From NCBI RefSeq assembly GCF_030403745.1, contig NZ_JAQMWP010000005.1:124001-188000 (forward strand): a stretch of DNA of 64,000 nucleotides. Direction: 5' to 3'. This document shows, one piece after another, positions 57,193 through 64,000 of this stretch (its first letter is position 1; every line of letters begins with the position of its first letter). Both the position numbers and the translations under genes were made by a program. The DNA comes from Streptomyces sp. S.PB5 (GTDB lineage: Bacteria > Actinomycetota > Actinomycetes > Streptomycetales > Streptomycetaceae). The notes under the pieces are model-generated. The model did no database searches. It worked only from the letters and a program-made list of their open reading frames with translations, and was not told where the DNA came from.

Positions 57193-58881
57193 ATGCAAAC
57201 CCCCACAAAAGTCACATATCTAGCAGCAGAGCTACGACTCCCCACGAACTGGCTCGACTACACGATCCTCGGCATCTACTTCGTGGTGGTCCTCGGCATC
57301 GGCTTCGCCGCCCGCAGATCCGTCAAGACCAGCCTCGACTTCTTCCTCTCGGGCCGCTCCCTGCCCGCCTGGATCACCGGCCTCGCCTTCATCTCCGCCA
57401 ACCTGGCCGCCACCGAGATCCTCGGCATGGCCGCCAACAGCGCGCAGTACGGCGTCTACACCGTGCACTGGTACTGGATCGGCGCCATCCCGGCCATGGT
57501 CTTCCTCGGCCTGGTGATGATGCCCTTCTACTACGGCAGCAAGGTCCGCTCGGTCCCCGAGATGCTCCTGCTGCGCTTCGACAAATGGGCGCACCTGCTG
57601 AGCTCGGCGCTCTTCGCCTTCGCCGCGATCCTGATCTCGGGCGTGAACCTGTACGCCCTCGCGATCGTCGTGGAGGCGCTGCTGGGCTGGCCGCAGTGGG
57701 TGGCGATCGTGGTGGCCGGTGCGTTCGTCCTGGCCTACATCACCCTCGGCGGCCTGTCCTCGGCGATCTACAACGAGGTCCTGCAGTTCTTCGTGATCCT
57801 CGCGGCGCTGATTCCGATCGTCGTCCTGGGCCTGAAGAAGGTGGGCGGCTGGGGCGGTCTGTCGGACAAGCTGACGGCCGAGCACGGCGCCGACTTCACG
57901 ACGGCGTGGGGCGGCACGGGCATCGGCAGCGCCAACCCGCTGGGCGCGAACTGGCTGACGATCGTGCTGGGCCTGGGCTTCGTGCTGTCCTTCGGCTACT
58001 GGACGACGAACTTCGCGGAGGTGCAGAGGGCACTGTCGGCGAAGAACCTGAGCGCGGCCCAGCGGACGCCCCTGATCGCGGCCTTCCCGAAGATCTTCAT
58101 CGTGTTCCTGGTGATGATCCCGGGCCTGACGGCCGCGGCCCTGATCCCCGGCTTCGGTACGACGGACTCGGGCTACCAGTATAACGACGCGATCCCGTAC
58201 CTGATGGAACAGCTGCTGCCGAACGGCGTGCTGGGCATCGCGGTGACGGGTCTGCTGGCGGCGTTCATGGCGGGCATGGCGGCGAACGTCTCGTCGTTCA
58301 ACACGGTGTTCACGAACGACATCTGGGCCAGGTACGTGGTCAGGGGCCAGGAGGACGGGTACTACGTCCGCTTCGGCCGGCTGATCACGGTGATCGGCGT
58401 GGTGGCGTCGGTGGGTACGGCGTTCCTCGCCTCCTCCTTCTCGAACATCATGAGCTACCTCCAGACCCTGTTCTCCTTCTTCAACGTGCCGATGTTCGTG
58501 GTCTTCATCGTCGGCATGTTCTGGAAGCGGGCGTCGGCGAAGTCGGGCTTCTGGGGTCTGCTCGCCGGCACGGTCGCGGCGATGGTGAACTACTTCTGGA
58601 TCTACAAGCAGGGCATCGTCGACATCCCCTCCGACCAGGGCGCCAACTTCGTCTCGGCGATCGTGGGCTTCGTGGCGGGTGCGGTGGTGATGTTCGCGGT
58701 GTCGTTGTTCACCGCCCCGAAGCCGGCCGCGGAGCTCCAGGGCCTGGTCTACGGCACCCGCTCCCCCGGCATGTCCGAGGCGCCCTCCGAGGGCGACGAC
58801 GCCTGGTACCGCAGGCCCGCCCTCCTCGGCTGGGGCGCGATCATCCTGGCCGCCGCCTGCTACATCCCGTTCTCGTTCTGA
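57193..58881 (+). CDS. Sodium:solute symporter, probable galactose uptake
   Basis: 562 residues, about 14 transmembrane segments. SLDFFLSGRSLPAWITGLAFISANLAATEILG is the SSS/SglT sodium-site region. Divergence from galTEK across a shared regulatory spacer points to galactose (inference). The best-placed Shine-Dalgarno (GGAAGGG) favours an out-of-frame ATG at 57183, 10 nt upstream of the ATG used here. The first codons include rare CTA twice. Confidence 0.92.
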   Translation: MQTPTKVTYLAAELRLPTNWLDYTILGIYFVVVLGIGFAARRSVKTSLDFFLSGRSLPAWITGLAFISANLAATEILGMAANSAQYGVYTVHWYWIGAIPAMVFLGLVMMPFYYGSKVRSVPEMLLLRFDKWAHLLSSALFAFAAILISGVNLYALAIVVEALLGWPQWVAIVVAGAFVLAYITLGGLSSAIYNEVLQFFVILAALIPIVVLGLKKVGGWGGLSDKLTAEHGADFTTAWGGTGIGSANPLGANWLTIVLGLGFVLSFGYWTTNFAEVQRALSAKNLSAAQRTPLIAAFPKIFIVFLVMIPGLTAAALIPGFGTTDSGYQYNDAIPYLMEQLLPNGVLGIAVTGLLAAFMAGMAANVSSFNTVFTNDIWARYVVRGQEDGYYVRFGRLITVIGVVASVGTAFLASSFSNIMSYLQTLFSFFNVPMFVVFIVGMFWKRASAKSGFWGLLAGTVAAMVNYFWIYKQGIVDIPSDQGANFVSAIVGFVAGAVVMFAVSLFTAPKPAAELQGLVYGTRSPGMSEAPSEGDDAWYRRPALLGWGAIILAAACYIPFSF

Positions 58882-58902
58882 TCCGGGGAGGATCGAGGAA
58901 CC

Positions 58903-59238
58903 ATGTCTGAGAATTCCGACCACTTCGGACGTCCCGACCACTCCGGATACTCCGAAGAGGACGTCCAGCGGGAAGTCACCGAACTACAGGCCAAGTCGGC
59001 CACCGCGGCCCGCATCTTCGACCTGCGCCGCATCATCGGCGGCCTGTTCGTGCTGTACGGCGTCATCGTCACGATCGCCGGGATCAATCCGTCGGACTCG
59101 ACACTCGACAAGGCGGAGGGGGTCAACATCAACCTGTGGACCGGGCTGGGGATGCTGCTCCTCGGAATCTTCTTCCTGGTGTGGCTGAAGCTGCGGCCCA
59201 CTCCGCCGCCGGTGCCGGAGAAAACGGCGGACGAGTAA
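58903..59238 (+). CDS. Small two-helix membrane protein
   Basis: 111 residues. A charged N-terminus with EEDVQREVTELQAKSATAA is followed by IGGLFVLYGVIVTIAGI and LWTGLGMLLLGIFFLVWLKL. GAGGAA lies 3 nt before the ATG and GGGGAGG further upstream. It follows the symporter by 21 bp and is probably co-transcribed as an accessory protein. No named family is recognised. Confidence 0.82.
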   Translation: MSENSDHFGRPDHSGYSEEDVQREVTELQAKSATAARIFDLRRIIGGLFVLYGVIVTIAGINPSDSTLDKAEGVNINLWTGLGMLLLGIFFLVWLKLRPTPPPVPEKTADE

Positions 59239-59267
59239 GAGCGCCCGGACGGCGGGCGGGGCCGGGG

Positions 59268-59620
59268 CCCGATGGGACTCCGGCCCTGTGGGACCTACGA
59301 CAGCTCGGTCAGCTGCGCCTCGACGACGGCGGCCGGTACGGAGAAGTCCTCGGAACCGAGCTCGTCGCCAACGCCGTACGGCACACCCAAGGGCCCGCCA
59401 TGCTGCAGGTGCGGTAGGAGGAGGGCGTGCTGCGCATCGGGGCGTGGGACGCGGATCCCGAACCGTCCGAGCCGCCGGGGAAGTCGGCCCTGCTCACCGA
59501 CCCCGAGGAGGGCACGGGCTGGCACCGGTCATGGCCTGGGCGGATCTATGGGGATGGCAGCCGTCGGGCAGGGACGGCAGCCGGGGTGAATACATGTGGT
59601 GCGAGCCGGCCGCGGACTGA
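59268..59620 (+). pseudogene. Decayed anti-sigma-type ATP-binding protein
   Basis: The fragments match an HATPase_c_2 (RsbW/SpoIIE-partner) protein. DDGGRYGEVLGTELVANAVRH (N-box) is followed by an in-frame TAG at 59415-59417. The same frame resumes with VLRIGAWDADPEPSEPP and DPEEGTG, then shifts frame for MAWADLWGWQPSGRDGSRGEYMWCE and stops at 59620. The N-terminal third is missing. One nonsense and one frameshift change make function very unlikely. Confidence 0.8.
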
Positions 59621-59690
59621 CCGCGCTCCGGAGCCCCCGAGAGCCCCCGGCACCTCTCCGGCACCTTCTCCACGCCGTCAGACCTCCCCG

Positions 59691-60386
59691 TCAGACCTCG
59701 CCCCCCGCCCCCGAATGCGGCACCGGCCCCGCCCGGTCCAGCAACCCCGTCCGGGCGGCCAGCGCCGCCGCCTCCAGCCTTGACCCCACGCCCAGCTTCA
59801 TCAGCACCCGCTGGACATGGGTGCGGGCGGTGGACGGTGCTATGCCCATGCCCGCCGCGATGAGCCGGGTGTCCTCGCCGTCGGCGACCCGGACCAGGAC
59901 CTCGACCTCTCTCGGCGTCAGCATCTGGAGGAGTCGCTGGCCCTCGTCGTCCGGTTGGGCCGCCGGGTTGAGGAGTTCGCTGAAGGCGCCCTGGAGCAGC
60001 TGCGGGGCCACGGCCGCCTCACCCGCCCTCGCCTTCATGATCGCGCGCTCCACGCCTTCGATGCGCTCGTCGTGGCGGACATACCCCGACGCTCCGGCCG
60101 CGAACGCCGCCGCGATGCCGCGTGGGCTCGGGACCGGGCCCAGCACCAGGACCGCCACCTGTGGACGGTCGCGTTTGATCTTCACCACCGGGTCGAAGAT
60201 GCCCGGTTCGGCCGGTGTGGCGGTGCCCAGGAGGCACACCTCCGGCGCCCGGGTGATCACCAGTTCCGCCGCGCCCGCGGCGGGTGCCGCCGCGGCCAGC
60301 ACCCGGTGTCCCCGCAGCTTCAGTGCCGAGGCCAGTGCCTCGGCGAGCAGTCGGTGGTCGTCGACCACCATGAGCCGCACTCCCAT
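59691..60386 (-). CDS. LuxR-type response regulator lacking the phospho-acceptor Asp
   Basis: 231 residues from ATG 60386; GGGGGG lies 7 nt upstream. MVVDDHRLLAEAL keeps the acidic pair, but the strand that should carry the acceptor Asp reads EVCLLGTATP, with Gly in its place. The conserved Lys strand reads VLVLGPVPSP, without Lys. The HTH (LTPREVEVLVRVADGED and APSTARTHVQRVLMKLGV) is normal. It is thus an atypical regulator not controlled by classical phosphorylation. Confidence 0.88.
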   Translation of the reverse strand: MGVRLMVVDDHRLLAEALASALKLRGHRVLAAAAPAAGAAELVITRAPEVCLLGTATPAEPGIFDPVVKIKRDRPQVAVLVLGPVPSPRGIAAAFAAGASGYVRHDERIEGVERAIMKARAGEAAVAPQLLQGAFSELLNPAAQPDDEGQRLLQMLTPREVEVLVRVADGEDTRLIAAGMGIAPSTARTHVQRVLMKLGVGSRLEAAALAARTGLLDRAGPVPHSGAGGEV

Positions 60387-60592
60387 CGAGCAACCCCCCA
60401 GTCCCCCCAATGGATCCCCATGCACCGCTCTGGATGCCCACTGGTCCGCACGGACAGAAGCCCCCTCCCGGCTCCCCCCGCTCTCCATGCCCCCGGAAGC
60501 TACACGCTTGTTCGACGTTACGCTCCCCCTACTGGTGAGAAGTGCCCCGGATCGACGGAATTTCCGGCATTCGAGATTGATGGGTGGTACGT

Positions 60593-60628
60593 GCAAGGCC
60601 CCGCCCCTGAGCAGGGACGGGGCCTTGC
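60593..60628. terminator. Hairpin terminator between two leftward genes
   Basis: GCAAGGCCCCG (60593-60603) and CGGGGCCTTGC (60618-60628) pair perfectly, with an inner CCCCTG/CAGGG stem. It lies 31 bp after the stop of the beta-propeller gene at 60659. Confidence 0.85.
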
Positions 60629-60658
60629 GGCGCGGGCGTGTTCACGCCCACCGAGCGA

Positions 60659-62557
60659 TCACTTCGCTCCGAAACCGATCGCCAGATACTCCTTCTCGTC
60701 CGAACTGCTGCCGTAGTCGCTCGCGTAGACCTGCGACATGAAGAACCGGCCGTCGTGGTAGAGAAGTTCGTGGGAGTCGGGGAGGAAGCTCGTCTCCACA
60801 TCGCGCACCGTCTCCACCGCAGGCATCTCCAGCAGCTTCGTCTCCTTGAAGCTGCCGCCGTCGATGGTCACGACCTGACCGCCCTTGTCGTACGGCGGCC
60901 GCTTGTACGCCAGCACGTTGCCGCCGTCCATCCGCAGCGGGGTGAACGAGTAGCCGTCGCCCGCGTCCGCGCGCTGGCCGGTCTGCTTGCCGGTGGCCAG
61001 GTCGAAGGCGACGATCGAGTTGGTGCGGCTGTAGTTCTCGCCGGTGACCTCGCGTTCCACCGTGGGGAGGTAGAGGCGGTCGTTGCCGACGACGAGCGAG
61101 AAGCAGTACTCGATCCTGGTGATGCCGTCGCAGCGGGCGGTGAACTGCTCGGGGTCGACCGAGATACGGGACCGCAGCTTGCCGGTCTTGTTGTCGATGG
61201 CGAACGCGTCCGAGATGCCCAGGGCGCCCTCGACCTCACCGACCTCCGCCGCGACCACCAGCGGCTCGGTGGAGACGATGCTCGCGTACTCGATGCCCTG
61301 CGCCATCTTGTACTCGGAGATCACCTTCCCGGAGACCGGGTCGATGGTCTGGATGTGCAGCTGACGGGCGCCGTAGGAGCCGCACTTGCGGACCGCGACC
61401 AGCTTCTCGCCGCCGCCGTAGCCCGCGTCGTAGCAGGTGTCGGTCGGCTTCGGGGCCCACAGCGACTTGCCGCTCTTGAGGTCCCAGGCGCCGCCGCCGC
61501 TGGTGCTGCCCGCGGCGACCGTGCCGGCGCTGACCGTGACGTTGTCCCAGGTGATCAGTCGGTCACCGGACTTGGCGGTCTTGGTCCACAGCTTGGTGCC
61601 CGCGGCCAGGTCGATCGCGGCGATCTGGCTGCAGCCGGCCGTCGGCTTCTCCTTCGTCGGCATCGCGGGCTCGTAGGCGATGGCGGTCAGGCCGTCCTCG
61701 GTGGCGTGGCGGCTGGCCTGGCAGACCGGGCCGGGCAGCTTGACCGTCCACAGCTTGGTGCCCTTGGCGGGGTCGTAGCCGACGACCTCGGCGATGCCGC
61801 TCTTGGCGTACACCTTGTCGGTCAGCCAGGAGCCGTTCACCGTGTACGAGGTGTCGACCTTGATCTCGGGCTGCGGGACCTGGAAGAGGACGGACGCGGC
61901 CGTGTCGGCCGGGACCTTCTCGTCACCCTTGCTGGAGGTCCCCCCGGTGCCGCCCTTCTCGTCGCCGCCACCGCCGGTGCCGCCGCTCGAACTAGCGGTG
62001 TCGTCCTTGCCGTCGTCGCCGGACGAGGAGGCGTACCAGACGCCGCCGCCGATGATCAGGGCGACCGCCACGACCGCCGCGATGATGATCGCCAGCTGCG
62101 CGTTGATCTTCCGTCCGCCGCCCGTCGGCCCGCCGGGCTGTGCGTGCAGCGGCACGGTCGGCTGCTGGTACCCGTAACCGGGCTGCTGGCCATAGGGGTT
62201 GGGCTGCTGACCGTAGGGGTTCGGCTGCTGGGCGTAGGTGTCCGGCTGCGGCTGGCCGTAGCCGCCGGGCTGCTGCCCGTACGGGTTCTGCGGCTGGCCG
62301 GGATGGCCGTACCCCTGCTGCCCCGGAGGGGCCTGCGGGGGCGGCGGTGTCTGCGGGGCGCCTTGCGGCGGCGGGGGCGCCTGGGGGTAGCCGTAACCGG
62401 GCTGCGGCTGCTGGGCCGGGGGCTGCGGCGGCGGCTGCGGCGCGCCGAAGCCGGGCTGCTGCGGAGCCGGCGGCTGCTGCGGCGGCTGGTCCTGCGGTGG
62501 GCCGAAACCTCCCCCGGGCGGGGGCTGGTTGGGCGGCGGGGGCGGCGGCTGGGTCAT
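60659..62557 (-). CDS. Membrane-anchored PQQ-like beta-propeller protein with Pro/Gln-rich N-terminus
   Basis: 632 residues. Residues 1-150 are Pro/Gln/Gly/Tyr-rich with repeated NPYGQQP units and are probably cytoplasmic. One helix (LAIIIAAVVAVALIIGGGVW, about 155-175) leads to a Ser/Gly linker and an external domain. That domain has repeated blades such as GYDPAKGTKLWTVKLP, AIDLAAGTKLWTKTA and AFDLATGKQTGQ, which is the PQQ-like propeller pattern (D..tG...W). It has no enzyme motif and is probably a surface scaffold or sensor. It is paralogous to the next gene. Confidence 0.85.
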   Translation of the reverse strand: MTQPPPPPPNQPPPGGGFGPPQDQPPQQPPAPQQPGFGAPQPPPQPPAQQPQPGYGYPQAPPPPQGAPQTPPPPQAPPGQQGYGHPGQPQNPYGQQPGGYGQPQPDTYAQQPNPYGQQPNPYGQQPGYGYQQPTVPLHAQPGGPTGGGRKINAQLAIIIAAVVAVALIIGGGVWYASSSGDDGKDDTASSSGGTGGGGDEKGGTGGTSSKGDEKVPADTAASVLFQVPQPEIKVDTSYTVNGSWLTDKVYAKSGIAEVVGYDPAKGTKLWTVKLPGPVCQASRHATEDGLTAIAYEPAMPTKEKPTAGCSQIAAIDLAAGTKLWTKTAKSGDRLITWDNVTVSAGTVAAGSTSGGGAWDLKSGKSLWAPKPTDTCYDAGYGGGEKLVAVRKCGSYGARQLHIQTIDPVSGKVISEYKMAQGIEYASIVSTEPLVVAAEVGEVEGALGISDAFAIDNKTGKLRSRISVDPEQFTARCDGITRIEYCFSLVVGNDRLYLPTVEREVTGENYSRTNSIVAFDLATGKQTGQRADAGDGYSFTPLRMDGGNVLAYKRPPYDKGGQVVTIDGGSFKETKLLEMPAVETVRDVETSFLPDSHELLYHDGRFFMSQVYASDYGSSSDEKEYLAIGFGAK

Positions 62558-62611
62558 GACGCGGGTACCTCGGAACTGGGGACGACGGCGGGAACGTACG
62601 GGGGCGGCGGG

Positions 62612-64000
62612 CTACTTGCCGTAGGCGAGCATCAGCTTCTCCTGCGACTCGTCGCTGCCGCTCAGCCGTGTGGTGGAGAGGTAGAAGCGACCGCCGGTCC
62701 AGTCGATGGCCTTGGAGTAGAAGCCGTCCTCGATGTCGGCGATGCCCGCCGGGTTCTGCAGGAGCTTCACGGGCTTGTGGTCCGAGCCGCCCGTCGTGAG
62801 GGAGACGACCTGGCCGCCCGCGTCGTAGGACGGCTCGACGTACGCGATGAGCTTGCCGTTCTCGATCTTCATCGGGAGCATCGACTCGTCCGCCGGGGAC
62901 TTGACGCGCCACTTCTCCTTGCCGTTGGCGAGGCTGATCGCCACGATCTCGTTGGCCGAGCCGGTGGCCTCGGTCGGCAGGTAGAGGGTGTCGGCGTCGG
63001 CGACCGCGCCGGTGCAGCCCGTCAGGTCACGCGCGAAGATCGCCCAGTCGCAGGCGGGGGCGAAGTCCTCGTCCACGCCGACCTGGGAACGGACCTTGCC
63101 GCTCGCGGTGAACGCGGCGATGTTCCAGGTGTCCTTGTCCTCGTTGGTGGCGTACACGACGAGCGGGTCGACGGAGTAGGCGCGCGCGACCCGCCAGCCC
63201 TTGTCGTAGGCGAAGGTCCACTTGGCCTTGCCGGTCGCCGGGTCCAGCTCCTGGACCTCGTCGTGCTCCTTGTCACCGCCGGCGTCGCAGGAGGAGACGA
63301 CGATCAGCTTGGGACCGCCCGCGAAGGCGCTCGGGAAGCAGGCGTTGCCGTACTTCGCCTTGTCGAACAGCTTCTTTCCGGTCTCGACGTCGTAGGCCAC
63401 ACCGGACATCGAGCGGCCGACCATCAGGGTCTTGCCGGTGATGGAGAGCTCGATCTGCAGGGTGCTGTCGAAGAGATCGCCGTCGGCGACCTCGGCGGTC
63501 CAGCCCTTGGCGCCGGTGTTGAGGTCGATCTCCTGGAGCTTGTTGCACTCCGCGCGGTCGCTGCTGCCGCTCATGTAGGCGACGACGATCTTGTCGGCGG
63601 CCGTCTTCTGCGAGCTGGCCGCACAGATCTTCTGGTCGAAGGTGATCGGTTCCCAGGCGGGCTTGCCGTCGGCGACGTTGTAGGCGAAGAGCTGCTTGTA
63701 CGCCGCCTTCACCGCGGTCTTGTCGGTGATCCACATACCGGGGGCGTCGGCGCCGTTGCCCGGCGCGTCGGGGGCGTCCTTGTACCAGAGCACCTTCGAC
63801 TCGCCTGCCTTGCGGCCCTCGTTGAGGTCCGTCTGCTCCTCGCCGCCGCCACCGTCGCCGTACCCGGGGTTGACCGGGTCGTCGGAGGCGGACGGCTTGG
63901 TGCCGCCGCTCTCCTGGGCGACCGGCTTCTTCGGGTCCTCGTCGCCGCCCGCGACCGCCCACACGGTGCCGCCGACCACCAGCAGACCGGCGACGGCCGC
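62612..64000 (-). CDS. Second PQQ-like beta-propeller membrane protein (5' end outside window)
   Basis: At least 462 residues in the window; the frame is open to the edge. The visible start is a transmembrane helix (AAVAGLLVVGGTVWAVAGG). It is followed by a Pro/Ser/Gly linker and propeller blades such as EIDLNTGAKGWTAEVADG, ELDPATGKAKWTFAYDKG and AISLANGKEKWRVKSP. It closely resembles the following gene in layout, so the two probably arose by tandem duplication and form an operon (54-bp gap). The ATG at 63979 lies inside the helix and is not the true start. Confidence 0.85.
   Translation of the reverse strand, partial: AAVAGLLVVGGTVWAVAGGDEDPKKPVAQESGGTKPSASDDPVNPGYGDGGGGEEQTDLNEGRKAGESKVLWYKDAPDAPGNGADAPGMWITDKTAVKAAYKQLFAYNVADGKPAWEPITFDQKICAASSQKTAADKIVVAYMSGSSDRAECNKLQEIDLNTGAKGWTAEVADGDLFDSTLQIELSITGKTLMVGRSMSGVAYDVETGKKLFDKAKYGNACFPSAFAGGPKLIVVSSCDAGGDKEHDEVQELDPATGKAKWTFAYDKGWRVARAYSVDPLVVYATNEDKDTWNIAAFTASGKVRSQVGVDEDFAPACDWAIFARDLTGCTGAVADADTLYLPTEATGSANEIVAISLANGKEKWRVKSPADESMLPMKIENGKLIAYVEPSYDAGGQVVSLTTGGSDHKPVKLLQNPAGIADIEDGFYSKAIDWTGGRFYLSTTRLSGSDESQEKLMLAYGK

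Noticed and set aside
57183..58184. Alternative gene starting at ATG 57183
   Set aside because: The frame gives an Arg/Gly/Pro-rich product overlapping the clear symporter; only its ribosome-binding site is notable.

Overview
The window is chromosomal DNA of a Streptomyces or very close relative. It is GC-rich with strong third-position G/C bias, GTG starts are common, and the gene set is typically streptomycete. From memory, the order mfd - ABC pair - glmU - prs - rplY - pth - ppc - desaturase - tam/tamR - galTEK resembles the S. coelicolor SCO31xx core region; this was not checked by alignment. There is no rRNA, no CRISPR array, no transposase and no integrase. One tRNA gene (Gln, TTG) is present.

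Layout. 1-5.2 kb: the start of a secreted protein, a Ser/Thr kinase coupled to a small membrane protein, and a fused DNA-methylase/specificity protein with a repeat-bearing linker. 5.4-11 kb: exported proteins, an acetyltransferase, a lipoprotein nuclease of HNH type, an MT0933-type small protein, and a divergent SalK-like/TetR pair with two operators. 11.3-18.6 kb: mfd and a FtsX-type ABC exporter. 19-27 kb: an MFS exporter, acetyltransferase, reductase, a Tat-exported clan GH-A-like glycosidase, and a DUF485/solute-symporter operon. 27.4-29 kb: a DivIVA-like coiled-coil protein and an AhpD-like protein.

29.1-34.7 kb is the most unusual part. It is a divergent locus built from polymorphic-toxin and immunity domains: Imm35-like/collagen-like linker/deaminase/SUKH-4 in one protein, WHH nuclease/SUKH in the next, and on the other strand a free-standing YwqJ-type deaminase with a SUKH-3 protein. 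No secretion or toxin-delivery module is visible. 34.8-37.3 kb holds an orphan sensor kinase, an HTH plus LAGLIDADG-like protein with lower-GC codon use, and tRNA-Gln.

37.4-47.7 kb is core metabolism: glmU (cell-wall precursor), prs (PRPP), rplY, pth, a sortase-type surface protein, ppc, and a fatty-acid desaturase with its own TetR regulator. 47.8-53.8 kb holds CsbD and VOC proteins, a non-coding array of about 86-bp repeats, tam/tamR with a perfect 18-bp palindrome, an orphan response regulator, and membrane proteins. 53.9-59.2 kb is the galactose module: galT-galE-galK diverging from a sodium:solute symporter. 59.2-64 kb holds a decayed anti-sigma-type ATPase, a response regulator that lacks its phospho-acceptor Asp, and two tandem beta-propeller membrane proteins, the last running off the window.

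Several promoters can be read by eye. A recurring pattern is a TANNNT-like box ending 6-7 nt before an ATG that has no Shine-Dalgarno sequence, which suggests leaderless mRNAs. Short tandem repeats sit just after many stop codons.
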